DNA from: Flavobacterium anhuiense
Lineage (GTDB): Bacteria > Bacteroidota > Bacteroidia > Flavobacteriales > Flavobacteriaceae
Assembly: GCF_900101855.1 (NCBI RefSeq)
Contig: NZ_FMVC01000005.1
Coordinates: forward strand, 124,001 to 188,000
Reading direction: 5' to 3'
DNA: 64,000 nucleotides
Shown here in pieces: positions 1 to 9,163 of this stretch. How positions within the stretch are numbered: the first letter of the stretch is position 1; each line of letters opens with the position of its first letter. Both the position numbers and the translations under genes were made by a program. The notes beneath the pieces were generated by a model, which saw nothing but the letters and a program-made list of their open reading frames with translations, was not told where the DNA came from and made no database searches.

Positions 1-32
1 TTATGCCAAGTCTTGCCAATTGGTTTAGCCAT
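1..32 (-). CDS. Possible start of a protein running off the left edge
   Basis: On the minus strand an ATG at position 32 opens a frame (MAKPIGKTWH) that is still open at the window edge. The upstream sequence is A/T-rich, as is usual for Bacteroidota starts. Only about ten residues are visible, so neither the product nor even the reality of the gene can be decided. It lies downstream of the rteC-like gene on the same strand, after a good terminator, so it would need its own promoter. Confidence 0.25.
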   Translation of the reverse strand, partial: MAKPIGKTWH

Positions 33-145
33 TTTTTGATTTTTTTTTATAAATAAAAAAATCCTCATTTCACAGGTATTTGAAGGAAAACAGAATAGTT
101 TTGAATGAACTTTCAGCAAGAATTTACCAATGGGTATATATTGGC

Positions 146-177
146 AAAAAAAAAGCAGTACGTTTTTGGGTACTGCT
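146..177 (-). terminator. Rho-independent terminator of the rteC-like gene
   Basis: On the minus strand AGCAGTAC pairs with GTACTGCT (8-bp stem at 154-161 and 170-177, 8-nt loop). It is followed by a run of about nine T (146-154). It starts 23 bases beyond the stop codon of the rteC-like gene, which is the expected place and orientation for its terminator. Confidence 0.75.
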
Positions 178-199
178 CTTTATAGTGGTATTGAAATAA

Positions 200-1045
200 C
201 TAAAGGTCTTTATCCATATATTCTTCCAGAGATATTTTGAGCTGGTCTAAAAATGCCGTTCGAGAACCCACTCTTGTTTTCATTCGGTGGAAAGAGTGAT
301 GTATATCATTGAGTGGTGTTTTGAATAGTACCTGAAAAATCAACGCTAATTTTCGGATACCTATATTTCTATGTGAAATTGAATTTGAAGCATAAAGAGC
401 ATATATAAGTTCGATAAGAGCATTTTGAGAATTTGTCCAGGCAATGTCCTTGTTTCCTTCTCCGTTTATTAAAATCATATCGGGATTTTCTTCAGGATTA
501 ATTTTGGTAATCAGATAAGTATAAAGCAGTTCGTTGGCTATAATGTGAGCTACCTTGTTGTCATAGTAAGTCGAGAAACTAAGGTCAATTTCGAATACAC
601 TACTCTTTAATCCATCGTGGTAATTGATTTGCCCCAGTCTAAAGTAAGTATCATCACGATCTGTTCTACATGCACGGTAGTATCTGTAAAAATCTTCATT
701 GCAAATGCTTTCTTTATATTCTGATTTGAGCGATTTGAATTGGTTTTCATAATAGCTTTGATGTATTTGACCATTACTTACAGGGCAAGTAGTTTCAATA
801 CGAAATACTTTGTTATAATAGATGAGTTTTCCTAATATTTGTGGTTTGATATTCTTGAAAAAGTTAATTTCATTCTCTTTATCTTTAAATCCAGTTTGTA
901 AGGTTTCTGATTTTATTGAGTACAACATTTTTTTCAGGAATAAAGTCATTTGATATGCCTCATCCGCCATTCGCATCATCTGTGAAGACAGTTTAACTTC
1001 CTGATGATGAATTTGCTCTAATATCTTATTCAATATAATTTCCAT
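200..1045 (-). CDS. RteC-family protein
   Basis: A 281-residue protein resembling RteC, the regulator that in Bacteroides conjugative transposons (CTnDOT) controls excision genes. The family feel comes from its length, its all-alpha look, and the C-terminal block around residues 205-275 (WTNSQNALIELIYALYAS, then a region with HRNIGIRKLA and a late RTAFLDQLK segment), which resembles the RteC C-terminal DNA-binding half. There is no signal peptide or membrane segment, so it is cytoplasmic. It is a single-gene unit with its own terminator. In Bacteroidota such genes occur in conjugative or mobilizable elements and their remnants, so this one supports the island character of the left 12 kb. Whether it still controls transfer genes cannot be seen, because they would lie outside the window. 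Family assignment is from recognition, not alignment. Confidence 0.75.
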   Translation of the reverse strand: MEIILNKILEQIHHQEVKLSSQMMRMADEAYQMTLFLKKMLYSIKSETLQTGFKDKENEINFFKNIKPQILGKLIYYNKVFRIETTCPVSNGQIHQSYYENQFKSLKSEYKESICNEDFYRYYRACRTDRDDTYFRLGQINYHDGLKSSVFEIDLSFSTYYDNKVAHIIANELLYTYLITKINPEENPDMILINGEGNKDIAWTNSQNALIELIYALYASNSISHRNIGIRKLALIFQVLFKTPLNDIHHSFHRMKTRVGSRTAFLDQLKISLEEYMDKDL

Positions 1046-1144
1046 AGCATAGTCTTTTTAAAGATTCTCAATTATTTGATCTGAGGGTTATCTATTGTAG
1101 ATATGCCAAATTTTGGAAAAAATAGTAAAATAAATATCACAGTT

Positions 1145-1159
1145 TCCCCACAGTGGGGA
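1145..1159. repeat. Perfect 7-bp inverted repeat around one base
   Basis: TCCCCAC-A-GTGGGGA stands out as a GC-rich palindrome in very AT-rich surroundings. With a one-base centre it is too tight for an RNA hairpin loop, so a dimeric DNA-binding protein or a recombination site is more likely. It lies about 100 bp upstream of the rteC-like start codon. Confidence 0.6.
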
Positions 1160-1371
1160 TATTTTATTCTTTATAAAATTGAAAATAACCGATGAACTTT
1201 TATTACACTCTATCAATTTTTGATTGAATGTAATTGAAACAATTGAATGAAACGATTACTGTTAAAGGTACACAGTATATTAACTAGGATTTAAACAAAT
1301 ATAATTTCCGTTTGGGTAATAGTCTTGCCATCTAAATATATTCTTAAATGCCTAAAACGAGGTATAAACTG

Positions 1372-1404
1372 CCTATTAAAGACAAAGCATACCTATTAAA
1401 GACA
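1372..1404. repeat. 13-bp direct repeat, 20-bp period
   Basis: CCTATTAAAGACA occurs at 1372-1384 and again at 1392-1404. The two copies are offset by 20 bp, about two helical turns, so they lie on the same face of the DNA. They end 62 bp before the start of the excisionase-like gene, suggesting an operator or an accessory recombination site for that small DNA-binding protein. Confidence 0.65.
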
Positions 1405-1466
1405 TCATTAATAATCAACTTTGCTAAGTTTTAATTTTACCTGGAATTTAAAAATTAAGACACTCT

Positions 1467-1793
1467 ATGAAGCCATTTACATTTGACCAGATACCTACAA
1501 TGATGAAGAAACTCCATGATAGATTAGATCATTTAGAAAGACTTATCATAAAGATTTCTTTTAAAGAAGAAAATAAGAACGAATTATTGAACATTGATGA
1601 AGCTTCTAAACTTTTAAATCTATCAGTACCAACAATTTATTCTAAAGTAAGCAAACGGGAAATCCCAGTTAATAAGCAAGGAAAACGTCTTTATTTCTAC
1701 CGGCATGAATTGATGAAATGGATTAAGGCGGGCAGGGTGAAAACTCATTTAGAAATTCGAAACGATATTGAAAAAAAGGTTATAAAACCTTAG
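1467..1793 (+). CDS. Excisionase-family helix-turn-helix protein
   Basis: A 108-residue DNA-binding protein. Residues about 40-92 match the MerR-like/excisionase winged helix-turn-helix (HTH_17 type): LLNIDEASKLLNLSVPTIYS, then a basic stretch ending in KRLYFYRHELMKWIKAGR. The N-terminal 35 residues look like a short coiled coil (KKLHDRLDHLERLIIKI). Proteins of this kind are standard cargo of Bacteroidota integrative elements, where they act as directionality factors or regulators. The direct repeat 62-95 bp upstream is a plausible binding site. No integrase gene is visible in the window, so the element, if intact, extends to the left. Confidence 0.8.
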   Translation: MKPFTFDQIPTMMKKLHDRLDHLERLIIKISFKEENKNELLNIDEASKLLNLSVPTIYSKVSKREIPVNKQGKRLYFYRHELMKWIKAGRVKTHLEIRNDIEKKVIKP

Positions 1794-1934
1794 GTCTTAA
1801 ATTATATAACATTACAATTCGTAAGAAACCCAAATATCTTTTTCTTTGATTTGAAAGTAAAGTAAAATGAGTAATCTGTTATTTTTTTATAAATTTAATA
1901 ACTTTTCATAAACCTAAAATAATCTTGAATTGAT

Positions 1935-2900
1935 ATGAAAATTTTAAAGAATGCAATAGAAGCAATCCAAATTGGGCTTGAAGATTTTAAAAACGAAGAT
2001 CCACGAAGAGCACAATCTGCCATACGAAATATTTTTGCTGGAATGTTACTTCTATTTAAAGAACAATTACGACGTATGTCTCCAGAGAATAGTGATGAAG
2101 TATTAATAAAACAAATAATTATACCGATACTCGATGCAAATGGAGAGTTATCCTTTCAAGGAAAAGGGAAAAAAACTGTAGATGTCCAACAAATCAGAGA
2201 GCGATTTAAAGGATTTGGAATTATAGTTGACTGGAAAGTAATAGATGAGATAAACAATCTTCGTAATAACATCGAACATTATTATACAGAAGAATCATCA
2301 TCAGTAATAAATGAAGTAGTCTCAAAATCTTTTGGAATTATAAGAGATTTTTGTATCAACTACCTTGAAGAAGAACCTAGTATCCTTTTAGGACCAGTTT
2401 CGTGGGATATTTTTCTGGAGACAGAAGAGATTTATGAAAAAGAAAAAGAAGAAAGTGAACAATCTCTTTCAAAAGTAGACTGGACTTATTCTATCCTTTT
2501 TGAGTCAATTAATAATATGCGTTGCCCCTCATGTAAATCAGATTTAATCCATGCACAAGATGTTCATAAATATACACCAAGTGAAACTCTGCCTTTACGT
2601 TGCAAAAAATGTAATGAAGAATTCGATTTTGTTGATGTAATTGAGGAATGTATTATTGAAGACCTTGCTTCTGAAGCATATCTTGCAATAGTTGATGGGG
2701 GTAATGATCCTTACACAGAATGTCCAGAATGTGGACAATCAACCTATGTTTTTTCCGAAAAATGCTGTCTTACTTGTGGTTATCAACAAGAAAATAAAAC
2801 TTGTTTAGTTTGTGGAACTTACTTAGATATAGAAGAAGGATATAATGGAAATATCTGTTCTTATCACAAGTGGGCATGGGAAAAGGCTGAACGTGATTAA
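1935..2900 (+). CDS. HEPN-like protein with C-terminal zinc ribbons
   Basis: A 321-residue protein with no close name. The N-terminal 150 residues are helical and contain LRNNIEHYY, in which R110 and H115 form the R-X4-H signature of HEPN domains; similar helical domains occur in DUF4145-type proteins. The C-terminal part carries three cysteine clusters typical of zinc ribbons: C197/C200 with C223/C226, C263/C266 with C278/C281, and C290/C293 with C308/H311. HEPN domains are often RNases in toxin and defence systems, so an RNA-cleaving or RNA-binding role is possible, but the motif is short and R-X4-H alone does not prove activity. The gene points toward the defence-type operon and its stop lies only 34 bp from that operon's end, so the two are convergent. 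Confidence 0.5.
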   Translation: MKILKNAIEAIQIGLEDFKNEDPRRAQSAIRNIFAGMLLLFKEQLRRMSPENSDEVLIKQIIIPILDANGELSFQGKGKKTVDVQQIRERFKGFGIIVDWKVIDEINNLRNNIEHYYTEESSSVINEVVSKSFGIIRDFCINYLEEEPSILLGPVSWDIFLETEEIYEKEKEESEQSLSKVDWTYSILFESINNMRCPSCKSDLIHAQDVHKYTPSETLPLRCKKCNEEFDFVDVIEECIIEDLASEAYLAIVDGGNDPYTECPECGQSTYVFSEKCCLTCGYQQENKTCLVCGTYLDIEEGYNGNICSYHKWAWEKAERD

Positions 2901-2934
2901 GAACAGATGGTTTTAGAGCAGCTATAATTCACCA

Positions 2935-5900
2935 TTAATGTAAAGATTTAGAAAATATAAAATCTTCCCGGATTATATATGCTGATGAAGATGCATTCTT
3001 GTTAATCAGCAAATCTAAGATTTTAATAAATGAATTTCTAAGCTTTACATTGCTTTGTAGTGCCTTCCTATAAGTACTATCATGGTAAGCTTGAATTATC
3101 AGCTTGTCGAAGTAATAAGAATTTTCATAATCAATCCTATCTTTACTCATACGAGAGGCGATTACCTCAACAGCATCTGGCATCATTTCAGTAAATCCGA
3201 TACCAGATACCAATTTGATACTATTATCAAGATTTGCCCCTGCATCTATGAAATCCAGCAGTAGTTGTTTTTTGCCAGCCAAAGGCAGCCAGTTGAATTG
3301 ATAAGAATCAGACATGTAGTAATGATTAAAAAGCAACTGCTTGTCGAATGTAAAGACTTTAGCTTTTGTACATTTATCAATGAATTTTTCCAGTAAGTTC
3401 CAGTATCGTAATTTCGATTCGTCAGCCAAGTAAGCAAGATGTAAGTCTTCCAATCGTTGCGATATGAAATCTTTAACTTTATTTCTCATTTTTCGTTCGT
3501 CACTGCTTTCAAAAACTATATCAGTCATCGTTTCAAAAAAGTTTGATGCTACTTCCAACTTTTGATTAAGCATATATTTAGCAGAAAACTCACCAAATTC
3601 ATGAAGCGATTGATAATTGAATTGATCATGAGTTACTCTATAATCTTTTTTGTTTAGGTTATTTAAAATATACTTCAAAAGAGAAAGACAGAAACCTTGT
3701 AGTTTTAAACTCTCAGTATCGTATGGAATTAGTTTATGTATTTCTAAAAGAATATCAATATTATTATCATCAAACTCGATGCTCTCGAGTAAAATCTCAT
3801 TGTCACTAATTTCAATGGATTTTATTAGTTCATCGTATTTTCTTCGAACCTCTATAATCTTCTGATCTCGAGATAATTTTTCATCACCTGCATTTATTTC
3901 TGATATTTTACCACTGCCTTTAAAGTACTTAATTAATTTATCAATAAATAACACTAGTCCTCTTTTTTGAAGCGCCACTGATGATATCTGCAAGTGCCTG
4001 GTGCGGTAAAGTAATTTGCTAAATGATGAATAGTGATATATCCCTGCTATACAATTCTCCATGAAATTAGGATCATTCTTCCATAAATAATTATGAATAG
4101 TCTTAAAGAGAGGTTTTTTTTCCAGATTTCCTCGATAAGAAATCAGGGCGAGAAAAATGTATCTCTTCAACTTTGATTTAAGTTCTCCTTCCGACAAATG
4201 CATAAGTAGAGGGAGAACTGAGTATGATATTTCAGTCTCTAAAGGAGTATGCGTAAATCCAAAAAAACCGATTTTTTCATCTGCTCTGTGAAGATCATAT
4301 TCAATTATAGCACAAATTTTATCAGTACACCAGTTTCTCTCGATTTCGTTTAGATTTACGAAATAATCGCGGACACCAATTCCCGCTGTCAATCCTGTAT
4401 TTTTTTCTATAACATTAATTTTAGTATTTTGCTCAGCATCTTTAATGACTTTAAATACATCCTGCCATTTTTTATAGCTCTCATCTTCAACAGGAGTGTA
4501 CTGAAATTTTTTAAAACTCCAGTTGGTTGCTATCGAAACTACAGATGATTCTTCGGCATCTTTTTTATATTCGTCAACAATATGCTGAAGACTTTCATCC
4601 ACGATAGCTTCCACCAAATATCCTTCAGGTACCTTTGCAGTCACTTGATATTTTCTGTAATCCATGTAACTTACTTGAAGCTTCCATTGCTCATCCGCTT
4701 TAGGGTCTTCATAAAGAGCATCTAATATCTTGTGGATTTGAGGAGCTAATTTTCCAGTAGAATGATCTCTAACGAAATCACGAATCATAATCTTTCGGTG
4801 TTCCAACTTTTGGAAGTTATGCAATTTAATTTGATGCTCCCGAGCATTCCTCATCGTTCCCAGAGGACTAAATGCTGATGATTCCTTAACAACTCTTAAA
4901 ATATCCCAATTGTATATATCTTTGAAACCTAAAAGAGGTAATACTTTTGTTGCACCTAATTTAGGATGTGCCATAGCCACACTCATCAATACAGCAGATC
5001 CCATAACATTGTTACTCTTTTTTAAGAGCGTTTCAAAAGCGTAGTCCCAAATAAGTAGAAAAGATTTATCTTCTTCTGTTTCTATTGTTTCCTCCCTTAT
5101 ACCAGCTAACGAAAGTAAGAATTGCTCCAGCGCCATCAACACAGACTCGATAAGGTCTGGCACAGCGATGTAGGTTCCACGGAACATAGTCCATAATGTT
5201 GCACTAGCATGTTGCGTATTAACCGAACCATCAGTGAATTGCAATTCAAATTTTGTTCGGTCACTGGACTCAATCTGATACGTTGATTTTTTGTCGTAGT
5301 CAGATTGAAGATAAGCTAACGTACAATGGTTTAGTAATTTTACGATAAAATTGATTGTATGCACTGGCTTTTTCAGTAAAAGATATGATATCGGCGTCTG
5401 ATATGGACTCGCTGGAAAATAACGCAAATCAATTTCTGCGCTAATTCCGAATGAATTCTCTTTATTTTCATAATGCCCTTTGTAGATAAATTGATTCTCG
5501 TGATCGTTTTTGATTTCTTCGGCAGGAGGTGGTGGATAGTAAAACCACTTTTCTTCCAATATTTCAATTACAAGTTCCGGGTAATTCATACTAACAATTT
5601 TACTTTCATCACCAGAAATGACAAACTTGATAATTGAACCATAAACTCTTTTAAGCCCATTTTTTCTATTGCTGATCTTAGTAGTATGAGCTTTATAAAT
5701 CAATTCTCTGACTTCTTCTGAAACTACTTCTGAAAGCCTCAATAATAATCTGATACAATCTTCTAAATAAGAATCAAGAGATGATAAATATTCACTATCC
5801 TTATCTTCGGTTTCAAATGATTTAAAGTAAGCAAGTATAATCATAGCTACTTCCCTAGCTTCTGGTGGTAAGGAACTGTCCTTTATTCCTTTTTTCCATT

Positions 5901-8058
5901 CAAGTATCATATTAATGATTTTAGGAAATTGTCTTTCAAGAGAAGAAATATTGTCATTCACAAAACTGATCATGTTCTGCCAACCATCCCCAAAAGGTAT
6001 AAGATTGACGTTATGATAAAACTTCGTCTTCTCTTCAGGTTTATATAAATTCAGGTTGGTAAGATCGAGTTTTTGGCAAGCCACTTTCAATACAAAGATA
6101 GATCGCGTAAAATACTTAAAATTATCTTGAAAAAGGAAAACTTTATTTTCTTCAAGAAAAATCTTGCTGTAAGGAGATTGCATAATGGCTACCAGAATTT
6201 CATCCTTCCAATAGTTTTCTACTTCCTTTTCCGAAAGTGTCAATTTCATCAGCTCGTTAGCTTGCGGACTTCCAATTTGCATTTTCTCCGAAAACCAAAT
6301 CCTGAAAGCTCGTCTTATAGCCGCAGTTGTGTCAAGAGCTATATAAAAATGATCATAACGCCCTTCTGCTATTGCATATCTTTGGAAATTTTCTTCAATA
6401 TGACGCTCCAGAGCCCAATCTTCAAAAATATCATGTGATGCTGCATAACCTCTACCAGTAGTTGGTTCTTTATCTATAATGCCATCATGATACAATGCCT
6501 CAATAATAGTATCATGGGGTGTATCAATAAAAGCATAAGTACTCATACCCGCAGTCCGTGTAATGGCTATCAACATAAATACTTCTCCGCGTAATCTTTT
6601 TACGGATGCCTCGCAATGAGAAATTCTACTTTCTATAACGTAATCCCACATGATTTTCCTGAATGCCATTTCAGAATCTACATCCTCCATAACTGTTCCA
6701 CTGGCAAGATTGACAGCCAAATCTAAATTAAAAGGAATTTCCAGGACTTTGGCCAGAGATTCTTTCTCAAGCAATGATTTTAATTGAGGATATTCTCTTT
6801 CCACTTTAAGAAGTTCATCATCACTAAGAACAGGTATTTTGAAATCGCTAAATATTGGAAACTGTCTCAGAAAACGTATTTTTAATGATTCAATGGCATA
6901 GCTCCTGCATGTCATCACTATTTTAATATCGTCTCTTTTCGCAATTAGTGCAAAAAAATCCAATATGGTATCTGCATTCTTTGTTTCCAGTAACTTCTCT
7001 ATACTATCTATCAATAATATTTTATGTTTGGTAAAGTAGTTAGAACTCAGAACGTACTCAAGTTCTGGAACAAACCCAAACGGATTCTGGCGAAATATTT
7101 CTATAAGACTATTTTTATCCAGCTGCTCGCCTTGTAGAGCAATAATGCTATGACTTTCTCCTAGTTCGTGAAAAGCCCTTTTTACAATTGAAGATTTACC
7201 TACTCCTGGATTACCATAAACAATCGTGAATTTCGAATCATTAATTTTTTTAATCAGAGCACTTGTTAACTTACTTCGTTCAAGATTTATTACTCCAACC
7301 TTGTCTCGAATTCGCGACAAAACCCTTTCTGTATTGGAATTTAGCTGTTTTATAGCATTCAGGATATCCTGATTGGTTTCGATACTTAGTAATGGTAATA
7401 TCTCATACCTATAGTTTTCAAGCAGGGTGTTAACAAGATGTAGATTGATACCTAAGACACGCTTTGTCGTAATTTCATAAGAACGAAAAATACCGCATAC
7501 GTAATCAGCTATTTCAGTTTTTAAAACAATTGGGCTTCCCGAATAGCCCTCTACCAGATTATCCGAGTTATAATGACCTGTTATTGGATCGGCAACCTCA
7601 ATTTGTATTTCGTTATCGTAATCACGATCACCCACTACATTCAGTCTGTATAGGGTTCTCTTACGTTTGTTTTGTACCGCTTTTGGGATACCCGTTATTT
7701 CAGCACAAATAGAATCTCTAGGATGCTCACAAAGTTTAGGAGCGTGTTCCAGATCAATACATGACGGAAGAATTGATAATGGTACAATAATAATCCCAAT
7801 GTCCTCCGTGTCAAAATTTTCCCCCAATAAGATGACGTCAGTATCATTCAAATCATAACTTTGCCATTCACCATCTAAAAGAAATTGAATAACTATATTA
7901 TCTTTCTTTAAAGGAATATCGCTTTTGTCAGTCAGACAGTGACGAGCTGTAATTATATAAGCTTCTGAGGAGTCTGAAGAAGGACTGAATATAAATCCGC
8001 CACCAAAACCTTCAGGCGTCGAAATTCGGATTATGTAATCGTGGATAGTAGAATTCAT
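2935..8058 (-). CDS. Trypsin-like protease fused to STAND-type ATPase
   Basis: A 1707-residue protein. Residues 1-210 form a trypsin-like serine protease with a visible triad: H40 (TARHCLT), D86 (EDIGII) and S173 (GYSGSP). An NTPase module follows, with Walker A at 282-289 (GNPGVGKS) and Walker B near 347-351 (KILLID), then a segment with a HDIFEDWALERH motif as seen in STAND ATPases. The remaining ~1100 residues are helical and probably act as a sensor. There is no signal peptide, so it is cytoplasmic. It is the last gene of a three-gene operon; its ATG overlaps the stop of the metallo-beta-lactamase gene by four bases (ATGA), so translation is probably coupled. By architecture and partners it resembles AVAST-type antiviral STAND proteins; the exact subtype is inference. 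Confidence 0.8.
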   Translation of the reverse strand: MNSTIHDYIIRISTPEGFGGGFIFSPSSDSSEAYIITARHCLTDKSDIPLKKDNIVIQFLLDGEWQSYDLNDTDVILLGENFDTEDIGIIIVPLSILPSCIDLEHAPKLCEHPRDSICAEITGIPKAVQNKRKRTLYRLNVVGDRDYDNEIQIEVADPITGHYNSDNLVEGYSGSPIVLKTEIADYVCGIFRSYEITTKRVLGINLHLVNTLLENYRYEILPLLSIETNQDILNAIKQLNSNTERVLSRIRDKVGVINLERSKLTSALIKKINDSKFTIVYGNPGVGKSSIVKRAFHELGESHSIIALQGEQLDKNSLIEIFRQNPFGFVPELEYVLSSNYFTKHKILLIDSIEKLLETKNADTILDFFALIAKRDDIKIVMTCRSYAIESLKIRFLRQFPIFSDFKIPVLSDDELLKVEREYPQLKSLLEKESLAKVLEIPFNLDLAVNLASGTVMEDVDSEMAFRKIMWDYVIESRISHCEASVKRLRGEVFMLIAITRTAGMSTYAFIDTPHDTIIEALYHDGIIDKEPTTGRGYAASHDIFEDWALERHIEENFQRYAIAEGRYDHFYIALDTTAAIRRAFRIWFSEKMQIGSPQANELMKLTLSEKEVENYWKDEILVAIMQSPYSKIFLEENKVFLFQDNFKYFTRSIFVLKVACQKLDLTNLNLYKPEEKTKFYHNVNLIPFGDGWQNMISFVNDNISSLERQFPKIINMILEWKKGIKDSSLPPEAREVAMIILAYFKSFETEDKDSEYLSSLDSYLEDCIRLLLRLSEVVSEEVRELIYKAHTTKISNRKNGLKRVYGSIIKFVISGDESKIVSMNYPELVIEILEEKWFYYPPPPAEEIKNDHENQFIYKGHYENKENSFGISAEIDLRYFPASPYQTPISYLLLKKPVHTINFIVKLLNHCTLAYLQSDYDKKSTYQIESSDRTKFELQFTDGSVNTQHASATLWTMFRGTYIAVPDLIESVLMALEQFLLSLAGIREETIETEEDKSFLLIWDYAFETLLKKSNNVMGSAVLMSVAMAHPKLGATKVLPLLGFKDIYNWDILRVVKESSAFSPLGTMRNAREHQIKLHNFQKLEHRKIMIRDFVRDHSTGKLAPQIHKILDALYEDPKADEQWKLQVSYMDYRKYQVTAKVPEGYLVEAIVDESLQHIVDEYKKDAEESSVVSIATNWSFKKFQYTPVEDESYKKWQDVFKVIKDAEQNTKINVIEKNTGLTAGIGVRDYFVNLNEIERNWCTDKICAIIEYDLHRADEKIGFFGFTHTPLETEISYSVLPLLMHLSEGELKSKLKRYIFLALISYRGNLEKKPLFKTIHNYLWKNDPNFMENCIAGIYHYSSFSKLLYRTRHLQISSVALQKRGLVLFIDKLIKYFKGSGKISEINAGDEKLSRDQKIIEVRRKYDELIKSIEISDNEILLESIEFDDNNIDILLEIHKLIPYDTESLKLQGFCLSLLKYILNNLNKKDYRVTHDQFNYQSLHEFGEFSAKYMLNQKLEVASNFFETMTDIVFESSDERKMRNKVKDFISQRLEDLHLAYLADESKLRYWNLLEKFIDKCTKAKVFTFDKQLLFNHYYMSDSYQFNWLPLAGKKQLLLDFIDAGANLDNSIKLVSGIGFTEMMPDAVEVIASRMSKDRIDYENSYYFDKLIIQAYHDSTYRKALQSNVKLRNSFIKILDLLINKNASSSAYIIREDFIFSKSLH

Positions 8059-9107
8059 ATATCAAAGAATAAATTTCGTTCACCTTTCTTAGGAAAATTT
8101 AAATTAATCTTGCTTTCTTTATCAACATCAAAAATACTATCTGTTAGGGAGTTTTTTTGTGTAATATAAAATTGAATTTCCTTATCTGGATTTGCATTTA
8201 GAACTTTTACCAGTGTTTCTTTGTTTGGAAGGTTCGATTTATTGAATCCATCTGCCGAAATGATATAATTTGAACATTTGACTAGTTCCAAAAGCTCATT
8301 TCTTAAATTATACTTGCTTCCATGATGCGGTAATTGCATATAATCCAATTGCACAGGCTTTCCGTTGTTTACTCTTTTAAGATTCGCAATTAGCACATCT
8401 GGCTCACTGTCAGCCGTAAATAATACAGCCGCCTCTTTGTATTCAAATAAAAATGCAATACTTGAAGCATTTTCCTCTGAATGTGATTTATGCTCTTTAG
8501 AAATATCAAAATCTTCAATAGGTGTCTCATAATCATTTTTTCCAGCCGCCTTTTTTGACGAAGAATCCCGTGTTCTTAGAAGACTCTCTTCTTTCTTCCA
8601 TTTTTCCTTTAGCTCATCTAAGTTTTTTTTCTCCGGAGATAATATAGTGGCCTTAGCGCCCCATAAATCAATCGTTCCCGAATCGGTTGTTATCGACTCA
8701 TTGACAATAGAATTCTTAATTAAGTAATCTCTTAGGTTTATACCTTGCCTTGTACTTTTTCTATTGGAATCACGTATACCCGTATCATAATCCCAAATAG
8801 AATAATTATACCAAAATTTGGTTTTGGAGAAATCTACATTCCCCAGTAGCTCGGTATCTTTTAGAAGTCTTAAAATTCCTCCAATGTGATCATCGTCTAT
8901 ATGTGATAAAATCCATAAATCAATATATTCATCAGGAGTTTTTACAATCTCCTTCAGTGTTTTACGTAACCCATCATCATAAACAGAGCCTTTTTCAGTT
9001 CCTCCATCAATAATTATATTATGTATTTTATTGTCGTTTCCTAAAAAACGGATATGTATTGCATCGCCACATCCTGCATCTAAAAATGTAATCTTCATAA
9101 TTTGCAT
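8055..9107 (-). CDS. Metallo-beta-lactamase-fold hydrolase (ComEC-like)
   Basis: A 350-residue cytoplasmic protein of the metallo-beta-lactamase superfamily. Metal-binding motifs are intact: the first strand TFLDAGCGDAIHI, D34, the SHIDDDH box (H69, D71, D73, H74), TADSE with D233, and LPHHGS with H261/H262. The order and the LPHHGS form resemble the hydrolase domain of ComEC/Rec2 proteins, here free of any membrane part. A charged insertion lies at about 160-210 (KKNLDELKEKWKKEE). Such free-standing domains accompany STAND or protease genes in defence clusters and may be nuclease or nucleotide-hydrolase effectors; the substrate is unknown. The start could also be the ATG at codon 4. It sits between the KAP NTPase gene (56-bp gap) and the protease-STAND gene (4-bp overlap). 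Confidence 0.8.
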   Translation of the reverse strand: MQIMKITFLDAGCGDAIHIRFLGNDNKIHNIIIDGGTEKGSVYDDGLRKTLKEIVKTPDEYIDLWILSHIDDDHIGGILRLLKDTELLGNVDFSKTKFWYNYSIWDYDTGIRDSNRKSTRQGINLRDYLIKNSIVNESITTDSGTIDLWGAKATILSPEKKNLDELKEKWKKEESLLRTRDSSSKKAAGKNDYETPIEDFDISKEHKSHSEENASSIAFLFEYKEAAVLFTADSEPDVLIANLKRVNNGKPVQLDYMQLPHHGSKYNLRNELLELVKCSNYIISADGFNKSNLPNKETLVKVLNANPDKEIQFYITQKNSLTDSIFDVDKESKINLNFPKKGERNLFFDI

Positions 9108-9163
9108 TTTGATTATGTTAGTAGTTTTAAATTTTTTTCTAGATCTATTCGTTCTTGATAGAT

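Larger units (their letters stand above)
1046..1466. other. Divergent intergenic region with operator-like repeats
   Basis: A 421-bp AT-rich gap between the divergent rteC-like and helix-turn-helix genes. It holds a 7+1+7 palindrome (1145-1159) and a 13-bp direct repeat (1372-1384 and 1392-1404), annotated separately. No open frame of note was found. It probably carries both divergent promoters. Confidence 0.6.

Noticed and set aside
6073..6438. 121-codon plus-strand frame opposite the protease-STAND gene
   Set aside because: It is wholly antisense to a well-supported gene and shows no domain; an ordinary shadow frame.
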